Assembly: GCF_900187375.1 (NCBI RefSeq)
Contig: NZ_FYEW01000001.1
Coordinates: forward strand, 1 to 64,000
Length of the DNA stretch: 64,000 nt
Reading direction: 5' to 3'
Source of the DNA: Hymenobacter gelipurpurascens
Lineage (GTDB): Bacteria; Bacteroidota; Bacteroidia; Cytophagales; Hymenobacteraceae
Below, in pieces: positions 24,377-32,151 of this stretch. The position numbers and the translations under genes were made by a program. The notes beneath the pieces are model-generated. The model saw only the letters and a list, made by a program, of their open reading frames with translations, did no database searches and was not told where the DNA came from. The stretch's first letter is position 1. The number at the start of each line of letters is the position of its first letter.

Positions 24377-24421
24377 CAGCCTGCGCTTTCCTTGCTGCTG
24401 AAGCACGGACGGCGCAGGCTG
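24377..24421 (+). terminator. Terminator after glutathione peroxidase
   Basis: Perfect 10-bp arms CAGCCTGCGC (24377-24386) and its complement (24412-24421), followed by TTTTTC. Confidence 0.75.
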
Positions 24422-24455
24422 TTTTTCTTTGTGCCAATAGGAACGCAAGGTTCTC

Positions 24456-24463
24456 TACCTTCG
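24456..24463 (+). promoter_or_regulatory. -7 element TACCTTCG before HAD gene
   Basis: One base off TAnnTTTG, ending 24 bp before the ATG at 24488. Confidence 0.45.
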
Positions 24464-24487
24464 CCCTGAATTCACCCCGCAACCCGC

Positions 24488-25156
24488 ATGATTCGCACCG
24501 TTATTTTTGATATGGATGGCGTCATTGTCGACACCGAGCCCGTGCACCGCTACGCCTATTTCCGCCATTTCGACGACCTGGGCATTCAGGTTTCTGATGA
24601 GGAATACGCAAGCTTTACGGGCGCCTCGACCAAAAACGTTTACCAGCATCTGAAGGAAAAACATGGCCTAGAGCACCCAGTAGAGCAGTTGGTAATGGGA
24701 AAACGGGAGTTCTTCAACCGTGCCTTCGATGAAAAGCCCGACCTGGATCTGCTGGACGGCGTACGCACCCTCATTGAGGACTTGCACCAGCATGGCCTAC
24801 AGCTGATTCTGGCGTCCTCGGCCTCTAAGTCTACCATTGATCGGGTGATGAAGCGGTTTGAAATAGGACCGTACTTCACCGATTTGGTGAGCGGCGAGGA
24901 TTTTCCGCGCTCCAAGCCCGACCCGGCCATTTTCGAGCATGCGGCCTCGCTCTCCAAAGCACCAAAAACTGAGTGTGTGGTGATTGAAGATTCTGCCAAC
25001 GGCGTGACGGCAGCCAAGGTTGCCGGGCTCTACTGCATCGGCTACAGCAGTGAGCATTCGCCCCTGCAAGACCTCAGCCACGCCGACCTGGTGGTAGGCC
25101 ACTTCTCCGAGCTGACGGCCGCCCGGATTGCGGCCATTAACACGAAGGCTGAATAA
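24488..25156 (+). CDS. HAD-IA phosphatase / beta-phosphoglucomutase-like
   Basis: 222 residues. HAD motif I FDMDGVIVDTEP (D8 nucleophile, D10 acid), motif II LASSASKS, motif III and IV in SKPDPAIFEHA and VVIEDSANGVTAAKVAG. The cap region between residues 15 and 85 is the helical C1 type of the beta-phosphoglucomutase/YniC/phosphoglycolate group. It removes phosphate from, or isomerises, a small sugar phosphate; the substrate cannot be deduced. It is followed by a decayed REP repeat and menA. Confidence 0.9.
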   Translation: MIRTVIFDMDGVIVDTEPVHRYAYFRHFDDLGIQVSDEEYASFTGASTKNVYQHLKEKHGLEHPVEQLVMGKREFFNRAFDEKPDLDLLDGVRTLIEDLHQHGLQLILASSASKSTIDRVMKRFEIGPYFTDLVSGEDFPRSKPDPAIFEHAASLSKAPKTECVVIEDSANGVTAAKVAGLYCIGYSSEHSPLQDLSHADLVVGHFSELTAARIAAINTKAE

Positions 25157-25165
25157 GGCAGATAA

Positions 25166-25290
25166 CTTGTCGTGCTGAGCAGACTCGAAGCATCTCTACC
25201 GCTGGATATTCAATTGGACTTGGGCTATATAACGAAGCGGTACAGATGCTTCTATCCCTGGCCTGATGCGCCACATGCTCAGCAGGACGT
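25166..25290. repeat. REP-like repeat, family 1, degenerate copy B
   Basis: Left arm around 25166-25204 (CGTGCTGAGCAGACTCGAAG) is well kept. The right arm is split: GCGGTACAGATGCTTC near 25238 and ATGCTCAGCAGGACG near 25275. It abuts menA. Confidence 0.65.
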
Positions 25291-25310
25291 TCTTTTTTCA
25301 TTTTACCCGT

Positions 25311-26267
25311 ATGGCATCTTCCGCCGCCTCCGCTGTTTCTGTTTCTCCTGCTAAAGCCTGGCTCTCCGCTTTTCGACCCCGCACCTTGCCGTTGGCCTTG
25401 GCCAGCATTATGGCGGGCGGCTTTCTGGCGGCCAGCCACGGACAGTTCCGGGCATCCGTGGTGAGCCTGGCGGCTCTCACCACCATCCTGCTCCAGATCC
25501 TGAGTAACCTAGCCAACGACTACGGCGACTCCCAGAACGGCGCCGACAGCGTGCACCGCGAAGGGCCGCAAAGGGCTGTACAGAGCGGCGCCATTAGTCC
25601 TACTCAAATGAAGAAGGGCATGGGTGTGTTTGGGTTGCTGTCGCTCCTGAGTGGCCTAGGCCTGTTGTGGGTAGCACTGGGCACGGCCGGCGCCTGGATT
25701 TTTGTCGCGTTTTTTGTGCTAGGCCTGTCGGCGATCTGGGCCGCCGTGAATTACACCGCCGGCTCCAAGCCCTACGGCTACGCTGGCCTCGGCGACCTAT
25801 CGGTATTTATTTTCTTCGGGATAGTAGGCGTATGCGGCACCTACTTCCTACAGGCCTACAGCCAAGTGCCTAGCTTGACGGATACTTTGCCGCTACCCGT
25901 GCTGCTGCCCGCTGCCGCGCTGGGCTGCTTTGCCACGGCCGTGCTCAATGTGAACAACATCCGCGACATCCGCTCCGATGAGTTGGCCGGCAAAATCACG
26001 ATTCCGGTGCGCATGGGTCCCGTTCGCGCCCGCCGCTACCACTGGCTGCTGCTACTGCTGGGCTTTGGTTGTGCGGTGATTTATGTGTCCCTTACGTATC
26101 ATTCGCCCTGGCAGTGGCTGTTCTTACTCTCGGCGCCGCTGCTGTTGCGCAACGCCCGCGCCGTGTGGCAGCGCCAAGACCCTATGCAACTAGACCCGTT
26201 GCTGAAGCAAATGGCCCTTACTACGCTGGTATTCACGCTGCTGTTTGGGCTAGGCCAGGTGCTGTAG
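25311..26267 (+). CDS. menA: 1,4-dihydroxy-2-naphthoate polyprenyltransferase
   Basis: 318 residues, UbiA superfamily membrane enzyme of about nine helices. MenA attaches a polyprenyl chain to dihydroxynaphthoate, forming demethylmenaquinone, consistent with the menaquinone-based respiration of Bacteroidota. Motifs: WLSAFRPRTLPLALA at the start, the first Asp-rich site NDYGDSQNGADSVHREGP and the second NNIRDIRSDELAGKITIPVRMG. The start at 25311 is just past the REP element; the frame is open back to 25266 but those residues come from the repeat. Stands alone, with a hairpin after it. Confidence 0.93.
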   Translation: MASSAASAVSVSPAKAWLSAFRPRTLPLALASIMAGGFLAASHGQFRASVVSLAALTTILLQILSNLANDYGDSQNGADSVHREGPQRAVQSGAISPTQMKKGMGVFGLLSLLSGLGLLWVALGTAGAWIFVAFFVLGLSAIWAAVNYTAGSKPYGYAGLGDLSVFIFFGIVGVCGTYFLQAYSQVPSLTDTLPLPVLLPAAALGCFATAVLNVNNIRDIRSDELAGKITIPVRMGPVRARRYHWLLLLLGFGCAVIYVSLTYHSPWQWLFLLSAPLLLRNARAVWQRQDPMQLDPLLKQMALTTLVFTLLFGLGQVL

Positions 26268-26326
26268 AGAGTTGGTTTGGCTGTTTGCTTCTAAAGAACT
26301 TCCTCCTACTTTAACTACTCAAATAC

Positions 26327-26364
26327 GCCTCTCAGCACTTGGTCTTGGCCAGGTGCTGAGAGGC
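26327..26364 (+). terminator. Hairpin after menA
   Basis: 12-bp arms GCCTCTCAGCAC (26327-26338) and complement (26353-26364), followed by ATATTTGTTT. Confidence 0.65.
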
Positions 26365-26373
26365 ATATTTGTT

Positions 26374-26394
26374 TAATGAAACATTGTTGCATTA
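26374..26394. promoter_or_regulatory. Operator-like palindrome, upstream copy
   Basis: A 21-bp imperfect palindrome of the form TAATGnAACA-n-TGTTnCATTA. Its right part GAAACATTGTTGCATTA is repeated directly at 26423-26439 with one change. It lies just upstream of the -7 element, where the -33 region would be. Confidence 0.55.
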
Positions 26395-26409
26395 CATTTC
26401 ATGTTATCA

Positions 26410-26417
26410 TATATTTG
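26410..26417 (+). promoter_or_regulatory. -7 element TATATTTG of the flavoprotein gene
   Basis: Exact TAnnTTTG, 35 bp before the ATG at 26453, lying between the two operator-like repeats. Confidence 0.6.
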
Positions 26418-26422
26418 TATGT

Positions 26423-26439
26423 GAAACAATGTTGCATTA
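26423..26439. promoter_or_regulatory. Operator-like repeat, downstream copy
   Basis: GAAACAATGTTGCATTA, the second copy of the 17-bp unit at 26378-26394, placed over the expected transcription start. Binding here would block initiation. Confidence 0.55.
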
Positions 26440-26452
26440 TTTCAAAAATGCT

Positions 26453-27379
26453 ATGAATGAGATAGATGTGATTGTAGTAGGAGGGAGTTACGCCGGGCTA
26501 AGTGCGGCTATGCTACTGGGCCGCTCAATGCGCCACGTACTGGTCATTGATAATCAGCGCCCGTGCAATCGGCAGACACCGCACTCGCATAGCTACCTGA
26601 CCCGCGACGGAGAAACACCCGCCGCTATAGCCGCCATTGCACGGGAGCAGGTGGCCCGGTATCCCACCGTTTCCTTCCTCACCGATACCGTAATCAGTGC
26701 TGAAAGACTTGAAACTAGCTTTCAGGTGCAAACCCAATCCGGCAAAACCTTCTCCGGGCGGAAGCTTCTGCTGGCTACCGGCGTGATAGATGAGCTGGCC
26801 CCTATTCCGGGCATCGCCGAGTGCTGGGGAATCTCAGTGTTGCACTGCCCATTCTGTCATGGCTATGAGGTGCGGGGGCAGCGGCTAGGCCTATTAGCCA
26901 ACGGCACGACCGGCGCCGAGCTGGTGAGCATGATCCGAAACTGGAGCCAACGGCTCACCTTATTCACGAATAGCCCGGCTGATTTCACTCCCGAACAACT
27001 GGCAATCATCCAGCAGCATCAGGTACTTGTAATCGAGACGCCTATTACTGAGCTAGAGCATACTGCTGGCTACCTAACCGCCGTGCGCACTACCGATGGC
27101 CAGGAACACAAAGTAGAAGCCATATTTGCCCGCTTTCCCACGCACTTGGCTAGTGACTTACCCCAGCAACTCGGCTGCACGCTTACGGAAACAGGGCACA
27201 TCAAAGTCACGGAGTTCGGAGACACCGGCGTTCCTGGGCTATACGCCGCCGGAGATGCTACAACGCCCATGCGGCAAGTGGCCGTAGCAGTGGCCAATGG
27301 TGCCAAGGCCGGTGCCGCCATAGTCAGAGAGCTGATAATGGCGGGATTATACGCCGACCTTACACCTTTTAACAACTAG
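26453..27379 (+). CDS. Thioredoxin-reductase-like FAD/NAD(P) oxidoreductase
   Basis: 308 residues from ATG 26453 (MNEIDVIVVGGSYAGLSAAML). FAD-binding GGSYAG at the N-terminus, a redox-active CPFC in LHCPFCHGYEVRG (about residue 135), an NAD(P)-binding stretch without the classic GxGxxA (RLGLLANGTTGAEL), and GLYAAGDATTPMRQVAVAVANGAKAG at the end. Similar flavoproteins accompany stress-responsive TetR or Rrf2 regulators in Bacteroidota. Earlier ATGs (26369, 26429) lie in the promoter/operator region and are rejected. Two matching operator-like repeats flank the promoter, suggesting tight repression; the repressor is not adjacent. Confidence 0.88.
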   Translation: MNEIDVIVVGGSYAGLSAAMLLGRSMRHVLVIDNQRPCNRQTPHSHSYLTRDGETPAAIAAIAREQVARYPTVSFLTDTVISAERLETSFQVQTQSGKTFSGRKLLLATGVIDELAPIPGIAECWGISVLHCPFCHGYEVRGQRLGLLANGTTGAELVSMIRNWSQRLTLFTNSPADFTPEQLAIIQQHQVLVIETPITELEHTAGYLTAVRTTDGQEHKVEAIFARFPTHLASDLPQQLGCTLTETGHIKVTEFGDTGVPGLYAAGDATTPMRQVAVAVANGAKAGAAIVRELIMAGLYADLTPFNN

Positions 27380-27396
27380 TAAATCAATATCACACA

Positions 27397-27430
27397 AAAA
27401 AGCCCCGCTACTTTCGCAGCGGGGCTTTTT
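27397..27430. terminator. Bidirectional terminator
   Basis: Perfect 13-bp arms 27397-27409 and 27418-27430 (AAAAAGCCCCGCT and complement) with A-rich and T-rich flanks, between the flavoprotein and the convergent helicase. Confidence 0.9.
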
Positions 27431-27442
27431 ATGGTCTATTTA

Positions 27443-29116
27443 TTACTCAGCGCTTGGGGCAGAAGTAGTAGCTTCAGCAGCGGGAGCAGAGCCTTCGGGG
27501 CGTGGGCCACGGCCTCGGCCACCGCGCTTGCGGCGGCGCTGGCCTTCCCGCTGTTCACCATCGGCGCGGGGCTCGGCAGTGCTGGCTTCGCCTTCCGGGC
27601 GCGGTGGGCGAGGGGCACGGGGCTCACGAGGTGGCCTAGTTTCGCCTTCCGGGCGTGGGGCGCGTGGTTCGCGGCGCGGGCGGCTCTCGCTGTCTTCGCG
27701 GGGGGGGCGCTGGTAGGGAGTAGCAGGGGCCTGTCCGGCGTCGAGGGCGGCTAGGGCCGCTTGGGCTTTGGCAATGCGCTCAATGTGCTTGGGGTCTTTG
27801 GGGTCGGGGGCGCCGGCGCGGGGTGGGCGGCTGCCGTCGCGGGCGCCACGGCCACCTCCTTCGGGGCGAGGGCCACGGTCGCGGTTACTGCCGCCGCTGC
27901 CACCCGAACGGCCGCCACGCTCGGGCCGGCCACCGATTTTACCGCGTAGGCCAGCAAAGCGCTTAGGATCAAACTCAGGAGCATCGCCCAGGCCTAGCTC
28001 TTCGGTGATGTTCTTCTTCTCGATTTCGCGCTCAATCAGCTGCTCAATCTTCACCACGCGGTCCTGATCCTGGTCGGAGATGAAGGTGATGGCGGTGCCT
28101 TTGGTAGCGGCGCGGGCGGTGCGGCCGATACGGTGAACGTAATCCTCGGCAGCGCGCGGGATGTCGTAGTTTACTACGTGGCTCAGGGAGTCGATATCAA
28201 TACCGCGGCTCAGCACATCAGTCGCCACCAGAATGGGGAACTGCTTGTTCTTGAACTCGCGCATGATTTGCTCGCGCTCCTCCTGCGTCCGGTCCGACGA
28301 GATGCCCTGGGCCACATAACCCAGCTTATTGATGGCGCGCACAATACCGCTTACGGCCGCTTTCTGGCTCGTAAAGAGCACCATGCTCTGCACATCCTGG
28401 GTCTTGATGATGTGCTCCAGCAGGTAAATCTTCTGGCGGTCGAAGGCCATGTAGAACTGCTGGTCGATGCCGGCGGCAGGCTTGGAAACGGCCAACCGGA
28501 TTTCATCAGGGTTCTTCAGAATCTGCTGCGAGAACTCCCGGATTTTGTTGGGCATGGTGGCCGAGAACAGCAGCGTCTGGCGCTCCTTAGGCAGCTGGCG
28601 CACAATGTTCATGATGTCATCGGAGAAGCCCATGTCCATCATTTTGTCGGCTTCATCCAGCACCAGATACTTAATCTGGTCGAACTTTACGTAGCCCATC
28701 TGCAGGTGCGCAATAAGGCGGCCCGGTGTGGCAATGATAATATCGGCGCCAGACGTGAGAGCACGCTTCTGTTGCTCCCAGTTCTCGCTTTTGCCGCCGC
28801 CGTAAATAGCGATGCTGCTAGCCTCAACGAAGTAGCCGAAGCCCGTTACCTGCTCATCAATCTGGGTGGCCAGCTCACGCGTGGGGACCAGAATGAGGGT
28901 GGAGGTATTGCCGTGCTTGGCGTGCGAAATCTTATCGAGCAGGGGCAGCAAGTAAGCGGCCGTTTTGCCGGTGCCAGTTTGGGCGCAGGCAATCAGGTCC
29001 TTGCCTTCAATGATTTTGGGAATGGCCTGCTCCTGGATGGGCGTGGCATTCTGGTAGTTCATGGCGTCCACGCCGGCGAGTAGGTCGTCGTGGAGGTTGA
29101 ATTCGTGAAACGTCAA
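27443..29116 (-). CDS. DEAD-box RNA helicase with RGG/Pro-rich tail
   Basis: 557 residues. The helicase core (about 1-370) has the Q motif (NATPIQEQAIP), Walker A AQTGTGKT at 45-52, PTRELA, ATPGRL, VLDEADKM, SATMP, and the C-terminal HRIGRTAR. It belongs to the RhlE/DeaD group that unwinds RNA in ribosome assembly or mRNA decay. From about residue 385 the protein is a basic, low-complexity tail of RGG, PRPEG and PPRE repeats, likely disordered and RNA-binding. Its antisense strand has long open frames, which are composition artefacts. It shares a terminator with the flavoprotein. Confidence 0.95.
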   Translation of the reverse strand: MTFHEFNLHDDLLAGVDAMNYQNATPIQEQAIPKIIEGKDLIACAQTGTGKTAAYLLPLLDKISHAKHGNTSTLILVPTRELATQIDEQVTGFGYFVEASSIAIYGGGKSENWEQQKRALTSGADIIIATPGRLIAHLQMGYVKFDQIKYLVLDEADKMMDMGFSDDIMNIVRQLPKERQTLLFSATMPNKIREFSQQILKNPDEIRLAVSKPAAGIDQQFYMAFDRQKIYLLEHIIKTQDVQSMVLFTSQKAAVSGIVRAINKLGYVAQGISSDRTQEEREQIMREFKNKQFPILVATDVLSRGIDIDSLSHVVNYDIPRAAEDYVHRIGRTARAATKGTAITFISDQDQDRVVKIEQLIEREIEKKNITEELGLGDAPEFDPKRFAGLRGKIGGRPERGGRSGGSGGSNRDRGPRPEGGGRGARDGSRPPRAGAPDPKDPKHIERIAKAQAALAALDAGQAPATPYQRPPREDSESRPRREPRAPRPEGETRPPREPRAPRPPRPEGEASTAEPRADGEQREGQRRRKRGGRGRGPRPEGSAPAAEATTSAPSAE

Positions 29117-29254
29117 GGTTCAGCGAGTTAAGATGATAGATGGCTGACCTTGGTTTCCTGGTCAGCGAACCGCTTATTGTATGACAACAAAGATAGGAGG
29201 ATTTCGTGCCGTACAGTCGGGCTCCTATTTTCAACAGGCCTAGGCCGCTATCTG

Positions 29255-30280
29255 TTATTCACTCGTTTGCTCCAAGGCTTGCAGCTGCCAGAAAAGCTCC
29301 TCCTCGCGCACCGGAAACGCTCGCCCATGCATCAGCGACTGATACACGGCCTCGAACAGGCCCATGTAATTGCCGCGCGGTGTAGGTACTTCGGTAGTGG
29401 ATTTTTCTCCGTCCGGCTGCACTACGGTCAGGGCGCCTTCCGAGCCAGGCAAGTCGTGTCCGTAGGCCTCCTCCGTGGGCTTGAGTCCTTTGTCGAGCTG
29501 GGTTTCCTGCACATCGGTGCGCTGCTGCTTGTAGCTGCCTTGCGTGCCGTGCAGCACGTAGGCGGGGCCCGGTGCGGCCACCAGCAGGCTGCCAGATACA
29601 AACACGTTCAGGCCGCCGGGGTAAGAGAGGTGGAAGTGAAAATAGTCATCGACGCGGGAGCCGAAGCGGTGGCTGGCCAGCGTTTTGTGCACTTTTTCGG
29701 GCTTCCCAAACAAGCTCAGGGCCTGATCGAGCACGTGGGGCCCGAGGTCGAAGCTCAGGCCGGCGCCCGGCGTAGTAGGATCTTCTTTGAATACTTTGGT
29801 ATGAATGGGCATTTTGTACCGCTCGAACCGAAAGTGTGCTTCAATCAACTGGCCTAGCTGCCCGCTTTCCACCACTTGTCGCACTGCCTGAAAGTCACTA
29901 TCCCAGCGTCGGTTTTGGTAGCCGAACACCTGTAGATTCAGCTGACGGCCCAAGTCAAACAGCTCGGTAATTTCAGCGGAAGTAGTGCCCACAGGCTTTT
30001 CGATGAGTACGTGCTTGCCAGCCTGGAGCGCCTGCTTAGCCAAGGCAAAGTGGGTGTCATTAGGCGTATTGACAACGACTAGCTGAATCACCGGGTCTTT
30101 CAGTAGCTCCTCTACGCTGTCGTAGCTGATGATAGCGGGATAATCGGTGGCGGCTAGCTTGCGGCTGCGCTCCGTGATGGCGCGGAGCTGGAAACCCGGA
30201 TGCGCGGCCAGAAACGGGGCGTGAAAAATGCGGCCCGACATGCCGTAGGCCAGTAGGCCCGCTTGGATGGGAGAATTCAT
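29255..30280 (-). CDS. Gfo/Idh/MocA family oxidoreductase
   Basis: 341 residues from ATG 30280 (MNSPIQAGLLAYGMSGRIFHAP). The N-terminal Rossmann fold has GLLAYGMSGRIFHAPF in place of GxGxxG (a known variant, as in YdgJ/YcjS-like members), and EKPVGTT with the catalytic lysine lies near residue 93. The C-terminal half is the usual beta-sheet dimer domain, with SFDLGPHVLDQALSLFG. It should oxidise or reduce a sugar or sugar-like substrate with NAD(P). Divergent from the methyltransferase at 30345. Confidence 0.92.
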   Translation of the reverse strand: MNSPIQAGLLAYGMSGRIFHAPFLAAHPGFQLRAITERSRKLAATDYPAIISYDSVEELLKDPVIQLVVVNTPNDTHFALAKQALQAGKHVLIEKPVGTTSAEITELFDLGRQLNLQVFGYQNRRWDSDFQAVRQVVESGQLGQLIEAHFRFERYKMPIHTKVFKEDPTTPGAGLSFDLGPHVLDQALSLFGKPEKVHKTLASHRFGSRVDDYFHFHLSYPGGLNVFVSGSLLVAAPGPAYVLHGTQGSYKQQRTDVQETQLDKGLKPTEEAYGHDLPGSEGALTVVQPDGEKSTTEVPTPRGNYMGLFEAVYQSLMHGRAFPVREEELFWQLQALEQTSE

Positions 30281-30344
30281 TCGCTGTTCGTGAGTCGTTT
30301 TCGTACTCAAGTGTACGAACAACTCGCCATTCCCTCTGAAGTCT

Positions 30345-31088
30345 ATGCCCGCTCTCGACCGTTTCTCTGCCCAAGCCGACCTCTACGCCCGTTACCGTAT
30401 CGATTACCCAGTGGAGCTCTACGATTTCCTGCTGGCCCAGGTGCCCCGCCGCGTGAGAGCCTGGGACTGTGCCACCGGGAACGGGCAAGTAGCCGCCGTG
30501 CTAGCCACGTATTTCGAACACGTAGACGCCACCGACATTAGTCAGGCCCAGCTCGCCCAGGCCCCGGCTCTTCCTAACATCACCTACCAACTATCTTCCG
30601 CCGAGCACACACCTTTCGCGGATAGTTCATTCGATCTGATAACCGTAGCGCAGGCGCTGCATTGGTTCGATCAGGAGGCGTTCAACCAGGAAATCAGGCG
30701 CGTAGGCCACCCCGGCGCTACTATTGCGGAGTGGGGCTACGGCCTGGTGCACATCAGCCCCGAGCTAGACCCACTGATTCAGAAATTCCACGACGAAACC
30801 ATGGGGCCGTACTGGGACGACAACCGCTGGCACATTGTGGATGAGTATGCTCGCCTGCCATTCCCGTTTGCCCAGGTGCGGCAGGCGCATTTTCCGGTAC
30901 GGCGGCAGTGGTCGGCGGAGTGGTTTCTGAACTACCTCCGCACATGGTCGAGTGTGGCGAAATACCAGAAGCAGCACAACCAGCAAGACCCCGTGCTGCT
31001 CATTGCTGATGAGCTGACGCAGCTGTGGGGCGCTGGCGAGCGGGAGCTGCAGTTTCCGGTATTCCTGCGGACTGGTCTGATAGAATAA
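30345..31088 (+). CDS. Class I SAM-dependent methyltransferase
   Basis: 247 residues. Motif I is WDCATGNGQVAAVLA (about 40-54) and an acidic DATDISQAQLAQA follows; the post-motif DLITVAQALHWFDQEAF (about 98-114) is typical of the Methyltransf_11 trans-aconitate/UbiE-like group, in which the HWF triad is common. The substrate is unknown. It is followed, 45 bp later, by a small membrane protein plus ABC ATPase, possibly one transcript. Confidence 0.9.
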   Translation: MPALDRFSAQADLYARYRIDYPVELYDFLLAQVPRRVRAWDCATGNGQVAAVLATYFEHVDATDISQAQLAQAPALPNITYQLSSAEHTPFADSSFDLITVAQALHWFDQEAFNQEIRRVGHPGATIAEWGYGLVHISPELDPLIQKFHDETMGPYWDDNRWHIVDEYARLPFPFAQVRQAHFPVRRQWSAEWFLNYLRTWSSVAKYQKQHNQQDPVLLIADELTQLWGAGERELQFPVFLRTGLIE

Positions 31089-31133
31089 ACCAGCCCAACC
31101 AGCGTTGTGCACCTGATCCAGAACGCCGGCTGC

Positions 31134-31460
31134 ATGACCATTTCTACCTATCTGCGGGCGCTAGGCCTGTTTTACCGCACCGTGGCGCTGTTTACCACGC
31201 TGTTTTCGCTGTTGGTTGTGGGCGCCGCTGTGGCTGGTCCGTTTGGCAGCTGGCCTTTGCCGCTCACTGCAGGCCTATTCCTGACGAAACTGGGTACGCT
31301 CCCGGTGGTGTGGTACCTCTCGGAGCAGCTGAGGCCCCACCAGTATTGGCTGTATCTGAATCTTCACGTATCGCACTGGCAGCTGTGGGCCGGTATTGTA
31401 GCAGCGGATACTGCTGTATTCACCGCAGCGGTAAAGCTGCTGCATTGGCTGGCGGCATGA
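31134..31460 (+). CDS. Small membrane protein partnered with ABC ATPase
   Basis: 108 residues from ATG 31134 (MTISTYLRALGLFYRT). Three hydrophobic segments at about residues 15-35, 42-60 and 78-105. I do not recognise a family. Its stop overlaps the start of the ABC ATPase gene by ATGA, so translation is coupled and the two probably form a complex. An ABC permease usually has five or six helices per subunit; this one has about three, so it would need to oligomerise or the ATPase has a non-transport role. Confidence 0.7.
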   Translation: MTISTYLRALGLFYRTVALFTTLFSLLVVGAAVAGPFGSWPLPLTAGLFLTKLGTLPVVWYLSEQLRPHQYWLYLNLHVSHWQLWAGIVAADTAVFTAAVKLLHWLAA

Positions 31461-32134
31461 GGCCAATAGAGCCACATGTGCTGGAGGCCGATGGCATTCA
31501 GCTCTCGTTTGGGGAGCGGCGCATTCTTTCCGATGTGTATCTGCGGGTGCAGACGGGGCAGGTGGTAGGCCTGTTGGGACGAAACGGCTGCGGCAAATCA
31601 ACGCTCCTACAAACCATTTTTGGCGGCCGGCGCGTGGCCGATGCGTCGGTGCGCGTGAATGGGCGGCGCGTGGTGCCCGCTTACCGTGAGCCGGGTTTGC
31701 TTAACTATTTGCCCCAAGTGCCTATGTTTCCTGACCGCCTCACGTTGGCGGAGGCCGCGCGTCTGCTGCAGATAGATGTCAAGCAGGCGTTAGAAGGCTT
31801 TCCGGAGCTGCAGGCGCAGCTTTCCAGGCCTATCGGGGAGCTTTCGGGCGGCACTACGCGGCTTGTGCAGGTGCTGCTCCTGCTGCACGCCGACACGCGT
31901 TTTTCGTTTTTCGATGAGCCGTTTTCGGGTATTATGCCCGTGCATATCGAAACGCTTTCCTCCCTGATTCAGCATGCCAAAGCCCGCAAAGGAATCCTGC
32001 TCACCGACCACCGCTACGCCGAGGTGCTGCCCCTCTGCGACGTGGTGTATCTGCTGCACGGTGGCCGGCTGGAGCAACTGCCCCACGGTAACTACACCGA
32101 AGCACTGCGCGACCGGGGCTATCTTGCGAGCTGA
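31457..32134 (+). CDS. ABC-type ATPase with altered signature motif
   Basis: 225 residues. Walker A GRNGCGKST (41-49), Q-loop LNYLPQVP (Q87), signature ELSGGTTRLVQ (129 onward; LSGGT instead of LSGGQ), Walker B RFSFFDEPF, H-loop LLTDH (H185). All elements for ATP hydrolysis are present. It starts inside the stop codon of the 108-residue membrane protein. The core resembles LptB/LivF-like ATPases by layout, but the substrate is unknown. A CoA transferase gene follows by 17 bp. Confidence 0.88.
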   Translation: MRPIEPHVLEADGIQLSFGERRILSDVYLRVQTGQVVGLLGRNGCGKSTLLQTIFGGRRVADASVRVNGRRVVPAYREPGLLNYLPQVPMFPDRLTLAEAARLLQIDVKQALEGFPELQAQLSRPIGELSGGTTRLVQVLLLLHADTRFSFFDEPFSGIMPVHIETLSSLIQHAKARKGILLTDHRYAEVLPLCDVVYLLHGGRLEQLPHGNYTEALRDRGYLAS

Positions 32135-32151
32135 CCCATCAGCCGCCCGTT

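Noticed and set aside
28133..29083. 316-codon open frame antisense to the DEAD-box helicase
   Set aside because: The opposite strand encodes an intact helicase with all motifs; the antisense product is unremarkable.
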